Source: Polyodon spathula
Lineage: Eukaryota; Chordata; Actinopteri; Acipenseriformes; Polyodontidae
NCBI RefSeq assembly: GCF_017654505.1
Contig: NC_054539.1
Location: 73,624,413 to 73,688,412, forward strand
Direction of reading: 5' to 3'
Length of the DNA: 64,000 nt
Positions within the stretch are counted from its first letter, which is position 1. Each line of letters starts with the position of its first letter. Shown here in pieces: positions 58,901 to 64,000 of this stretch. The position numbers and the translations under genes are program-made. The notes under the pieces were generated by a model. It did no database searches, was not told where the DNA came from, and worked only from the letters and a program-made list of their open reading frames with translations.

Positions 58901-61900
58901 CACTACAGATTAAGTGTTATAGGGTACACACACACACACACTTGTATATATACACACATTCCACCTTAAAATAACATTACATGCAAAATGACAAAAGAGT
59001 TTGGATAAATCGAGTTTTCACTATGTATGGATATAAAAGCTAGCATTACCTTATTTTAACTGTACTTATTTCAAACCAAGAAAGGAACACTGTCTTAGCT
59101 TTGAAATATACCATAAGTTATCGTAATGTTTATGAATAGTCCCTTACCACATGCATTTGGTTTGTATTGTGGTCTGAATCAATGCTCCATATTTCAAAAT
59201 GCTTGTTACTGTCAATCTTCACAAGGTGATCCAGTACCTCCTCTTGTTTTAACACACTCTCCTCTTCCTGGAATAGAACATTAAACATTTTTAAAATACA
59301 GTTAAAATTCTTACGCAATCTGGTATGCTGGCTGATAAACCCCAATGACCAGAAACAGGAATGTAAGCGATGGTATAGATTTTTATTCTTCATCCAAATA
59401 ACTTTGCATAATTTAGTAAACCAGGTCATGTAACTGAATATAGTCGAGCTACTAAAGTTTTCTTTCATGGTACACAATGCATCTGGTTTTGTTTCAACTA
59501 CAAGAGTTAGCGAGGCTATCAAGTTGTGGATGTAGGCCAGTACTGTAATGAACCACCGCTTGGGGTCACTGCGAGGGCTCCTTGGCAGTCACCAAAATCA
59601 GCAGGCTTGAGAGGCAAACTCAGCGTTTAAGGGAATTCAACTTAAGACTTACGTCTCTATACAACTGTGTTCCCTTCTGTATCAGTATCAATACTATATA
59701 CATAGAGGGTTAGGGTATAAAGTCTCTACATGGATAAAAGGAACAGAGAAACACAGAATTCTCACCCCCTCATTAGAATCACATGACCTTTTGTCTCTAA
59801 TTAAAAGGTACAGCACTCAATCTGCGTTGTATACGTGGCATTTTATCCTTGGCTGGGGAGAATTTAATAGTAACAGCCAAATAACGCACCTCCAGAATGT
59901 CTGCAGCTCGGACTAGGAGTTTCTCAACGACGCAGAGATCTTCCTGTTCTTTCAGGTCCCAGTCATTAAACAAGGACTCCATTTCCGCTGAATAATTTTC
60001 CATCCTGCTTAGGTATACAGGGAAACCAAATAAACAATTCAACGAGACTGGTATCAAAAAGAGAATTACTGGTAGATAGTGCAGCAGCAAGTACTGTAAA
60101 ATGCAGCTTGCCATTAATCATAAAGAGCTTGCAATAGGGCACCAAAAATACTATGAATTCCACATACAAGTTGTCAAACAGAAACATGTGCAATCAAAGT
60201 ATAAAGGATCCCTCAGCAAATTCTACCAACAAAATAGACTAAAATATGGTATGGTACCTTTCCCTTGTGCCTTCGTGGTGTTTCCTGGAAGCGTGCAGGT
60301 CATAGCTATCCCAGAGCAGTGTATGGTCTGTCCAAGAGGACTGACTCCGTTTGTCCCGGGTATCATTCAAGGTGCTGGACATTACATTCCGAATAGGACT
60401 CAGCTCAGAGGAGTTCTCCAAAATTCTCTGCACCTGCAGGAAATGGCTCTTTGCCTCTGTCTGGATGCCACTCTCAGTGAAAGCCAAACCTCTGACAGCA
60501 TCTTGTTCAGAAGCCTGGGTCTCCCCATAGTGCTCTCTCCCATCACAGGAGTCTCTGCAGGAACCCGAAAGTCTGGCAGTTTCCAACAATGCATTAGGGT
60601 TTCTGAGCAGGTTGCTCTGCAGCCCACACTTGACTGAAGGTCTTGTTGGGGTGATGGTGACGGTGTACGAGTTGTCCAGGTCTTCCAGAGGCAGGCTCAG
60701 CCAGGGGTTTTTTGGTAGACTGGCAGACCGTTTAACCATGACCTCAAAATTCAAACAGCCAGAGATGATCTTTGGAACGATCTGTATCCTTGCACTCGAC
60801 CTACACCTCTTGGAGTGAAATTCAAGATCCTCTAGACACTCCTCAGAGTCAGACATGCTGCCAATGGTCTCCTCATTAACGCACGGCTCTTGGGGAGCTG
60901 ATCTGGGAATCTCCTGAGCCACAGGGGCCCTGTTGGGCATTTCCCAGGCTTCTTTAACAATCCTGTGGTCTAAGTGGCAGCTTCCAGCTCCATCAATACC
61001 AGAGTCAAAGGAGCTCAAAGAAGGGGGCTTTCCTGTTGCTGCCAGACTGGATGGAATTGTACCTTTAAGGATGAAATTAGAGAGTGTGTGGCTAGGAGAC
61101 TCCCATGTTGGAAGTCCTTCCCCACGGCGATCGGTAAGCAAGTTTATTTTGGATGCCAAGCCCAGCTTGGATCCATTGCTGCCATTGTTGTTACATCCAT
61201 TGGATAAAATACATCCTTCAACAGATTGCTTTTCAGGTGCTCCGACGCCATCAGGCTGCGTTGGCTTGCAAGGTTCTTGCTGAATCCCCTCAAATTCAGC
61301 GCTACTCAGAAATTCTTCCTGCCACTGTAGCGCACTGTGCAATTCATTCAGTGAAACAGATCCAGAAGAGGTCAGCAGCTTTGTGATGATCAGACAACTA
61401 AGGAAAGATGAAGCACATGGTTAATAACTCCAATGCAGCAATACTAAAAATAAATGCAACTTTTTTGTATGTACACAGACTGACAGGTTCCTCTGTAAAT
61501 CCCAATCTACTATCAATATCTTGTCCTGAAGAATACCCCCAATTATGATGTATCACAACTGCAAAGCAGTTTTCTGTATATATTTAAAAAGATAATGTGT
61601 GGACATATGTATGAGTGGATGAATAATAAGCCACTACAAAAGAATATAGCCTCGATATGAAAACAGTATTGGAAAGGAGTGCCAGAGTTTAAAAGTAAAA
61701 AAAAAACAAAAAAAAAACCCTCAATTAAAAGCTTTATATAAAAAATAAAAAAAAAACACCCGTTTATTTGTGCCCACTCTACAATCACAATGCAGTGTGC
61801 AGACTTGCACTACAACTCAAATATATAACATTTCTTGCCGATGTGACAGTTGCTTCCCCAGCCTCTGTAGCCGTGCATCAGGGATGACGTTAGCCAGGTG

Positions 61901-63888
61901 CGCAAGCCGAATCAACTCATCCATTTCAGGGGAAGGATTCTTCCCTAAGAACCTGTGGACTTGCTGTTTCCAAGCTGGACTCGTGCAGACGGCTGCTTCT
62001 CGTGGATACCGTGTTCGCTGAATGCTCCCCTTGCTGCCTCTACAGAAGAGATCTTGAAAGAAATTCTGGTGTAGGACCGAATTATACCAGCTGTCTGCCT
62101 GCAGGAAGGAAATATCTAGTTACACAACATGGTAATGGTGATGCATATTGAAATAGAAGTGCTTCCCCTAAATTGGCACTACCCATTAATGTTAACCCTC
62201 ATAATAGCCTACACTTCTGCACCTACAGCACGTTTCCTCAGTACGGCAGTCCAGTAAACTGATCTTGACAAGGCCAGAATAGACCATTGGACAATTACTT
62301 TCATATAAAACAAAGAATGAAACTGGTTATGTTTTCATATACCAGTACCAACTGTGTAAAAGTGTCAAGGTTTGTTTTTCCTTACTAAAAAAAAAAAAAC
62401 CCACGCCACACATTCCATAACTATAGAGTTGGAAACCGATGCTGTATTAAGGATATCACACGCTTGATAAACTGCCATATATAAAATGATCTAATGGATA
62501 CCATAGTAGGAAGCCAGTAATGGACCATTAAATCCTGGCTCGTCACATTGTACTGGGTAGCAATGCAAAGCTGTTTAATAAGTTAGTCTGTCTTGCTGTA
62601 CAGTATTTATTATAGATTCCTTTGAATCACTGGATTTAAAAGCACCCCTGTACTACTAACCCATAGTGCATTTCTAAGAGACAAAGTTCAAGCACACTGA
62701 AAGGCTTGCTCTCTTCTTATAACCCCTGAAGGTACACAAGGAAGCAGTTGTTCAAACTTTTTTTTAAATACATTTGAGTGCGACTCAAGTATCACAAGGA
62801 AACACTTTGGGGTGATCAGATACAACCGGTCAATACATTTTAAACCCTGTTTCGTGCATCTCATTGCAAATATAAGTTACAGTAACATCATTTTTATTTG
62901 TGGGACATGTGTCCCTTGTACCTTAAAGGGTGCAATTGGGGCACTTAATTCTATCTAGAGTGGCTTAAGGTCAACCCCTCCTCTAGAATCCCCAGCCTCC
63001 TTTTCATTTAGGGCATGCTAATTTTGATCTGCACCAATCATCTTGTATTCCAAGTAGCACCTAGCATTTTGGCTCTTACAGCATTGGTCCATCTCATTTC
63101 AGCTTGCTTCTCTAGAGCGATTACCCACAAAAGCTTTGGAGGAAGTACAGCGTGTGCAATATATGCCACACATACGAGTAGCAAAGTCATGCAACACCCA
63201 GGATTGATCCAATTTCAAAACACCATTCATCATGTGCATGTCTTACTTTATTTAGGAAGCAATAGAAATCACAGACAGCCTTCAGAGTCTGGTGTGGAAG
63301 CTCAATGGCTTTGCGGAAGTTTTCCTTCACCCTGTACAACTCCTCAGTGCAATCTTCCTCTGCTCCTTCTCCTCCATCCCTCTCCATCACTCCCCTCAGC
63401 TCAGACAGACTCAGCAACACATCCTCTGCATGACGAATCAGCTCCTGTGATGCACAAACCGTTTTTTCAAAGCCCTCACACTGGACTTGTATCTCCCACT
63501 CACACATTTATATTCTGGATCTCAAATCTGCCACGTCAACATTTTTTTTGTAAACTCAGACTTGTGATGTAAACTAAACTGAACCTTTGTTTCAGTATTT
63601 GTCTCAAAGTATGAGCCACGAAACAGGACAACCAAACAAATTTATTTTGTGATGCAACTCTACACTAACTCGCTCACATACAGTTAAAATTCACAAAATA
63701 GTATGTATACATTGTTTACATCAGTTAATATGCCTAATAGTGGCATTTAGACATCTTACCATTCCAGGTTTATAGATTGCTGCTTCATACTCTGATTGTA
63801 GGATTTCTGCTTTGCCAGCATCTTCGGCTATTTCTATTCTGTATGACTGGAGCTTCTCAATTCCTTTTGTAGTAATATGCTCAATGAT
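52972..63888 (-). CDS. Spectrin-like/coiled-coil protein fused to a complete actin domain (3' part of gene)
   Basis: Fourteen exons, 5' to 3': 63888-63760, 63444-63247, 62098-61830, 61397-60258, 60004-59890, 59267-59148, 58743-56914, 56669-56547, 55573-55445, 55213-55018, 54776-54652, 54163-53967, 53588-53455, 53204-52972. All phases agree, giving at least 1,645 residues; the 5' end lies right of the window. Residues 1-109 (window numbering) look like helical spectrin-type repeat sequence ([38 protein letters not shown]). Residues 200-579 are serine-rich, with [13 protein letters not shown] and [21 protein letters not shown] charged coiled coil lies at roughly 690-810 ([20 protein letters not shown]). 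Residues 1268-1645 are actin-like. The third exon's donor (AAT|GTTATA) is weak. I recognise no named gene. Two adjacent genes joined wrongly by me is the main alternative, but the phase-0 junction GAG|GCC argues against it. Confidence 0.8.
53680..53882 (-). mobile_element. tRNA-derived SINE (MIR/Deu-like)
   Basis: On the minus strand GGTTCAAATCC is a B-box, preceded by a tRNA-like head. After it come CACCTCTGCCACTGACTCGC and GTGACCCTGAGTAAGTCACT, as in MIR-like vertebrate SINE cores, and then a tail ending near ATAATGCACAGTTCACAGCC. It lies entirely in the intron between the fifth and sixth actin exons. Confidence 0.7.
55774..56546. other. Intron between the first and second actin exons
   Basis: This is AT-rich and has a poly-A run near 56,082. 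No exon or known repeat was identified. Confidence 0.4.
58926..58942. repeat. Short (CA)n tract
   Basis: A CA dinucleotide run lies in the intron before the 1,830-nt exon. Confidence 0.9.
62110..63246. other. Intron of the fusion gene, nothing recognised
   Basis: There are no splice-bounded open frames with homology and no clear repeat family between the second and third visible exons. Confidence 0.4.
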
Positions 63889-64000
63889 CTGTTAAATCAG
63901 GAAGAAAAATAAGACACAGTAATCAGTCTTTCATTAAGCTCCCTCTCACACAAGACAGCACCCTAACAGAGAAATAGGTTAACTGCTACTGGATTATAAA
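63889..64000. other. Intron of the fusion gene running off the window
   Basis: The acceptor AACAG before 63,888 shows that at least one further 5' exon lies to the right of the window. Confidence 0.6.

Overview
This is nuclear DNA of a vertebrate. Every protein gene is split by GT-AG introns, and the order ORC3 - RARS2 - SLC35A1 - CFAP206 is the vertebrate arrangement known from human 6q15. The repeats (several Tc1/mariner families, a DIRS-type tyrosine-recombinase retrotransposon, non-LTR LINEs, long TA/TG arrays) point to a ray-finned fish. A non-teleost such as a sturgeon or paddlefish is plausible but is only an inference.

Layout. 1-3,333: intron 1 of ORC3 (minus strand), holding twelve copies of a 120-bp satellite and a possible solo LTR. 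3,334-3,730: ORC3 and RARS2 start head to head across about 340 bp. 3,695-27,142: complete RARS2 (plus strand, 20 exons, 580 aa), whose introns hold minisatellites, a LINE fragment and four Tc1-like elements. 30,244-39,005: complete SLC35A1 (minus strand, 8 exons, 337 aa). 39,540-50,300: a repeat-rich block with two broken DIRS elements in opposite orientation, a LINE 3' fragment and a minisatellite; scattered among them are three exon remnants of CFAP206, one of them frameshifted. 52,972-63,888: fourteen exons (minus strand) of a large gene that continues past the right edge.

The most interesting locus is that last gene. In-frame splice junctions join a helical (spectrin-like) region, about 1,070 residues of mostly low-complexity and coiled-coil sequence, and a complete, intron-containing actin module of 378 residues that keeps the ATP-binding motifs. 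I do not recognise it as a named gene.

RARS2 supplies mitochondrial arginyl-tRNA and SLC35A1 moves CMP-sialic acid into the Golgi. ORC3 acts in replication-origin recognition. These neighbours are linked by conserved synteny, not by a shared pathway. All exon boundaries were inferred by eye from reading frame, splice sites and remembered family sequence; none was confirmed with transcripts.
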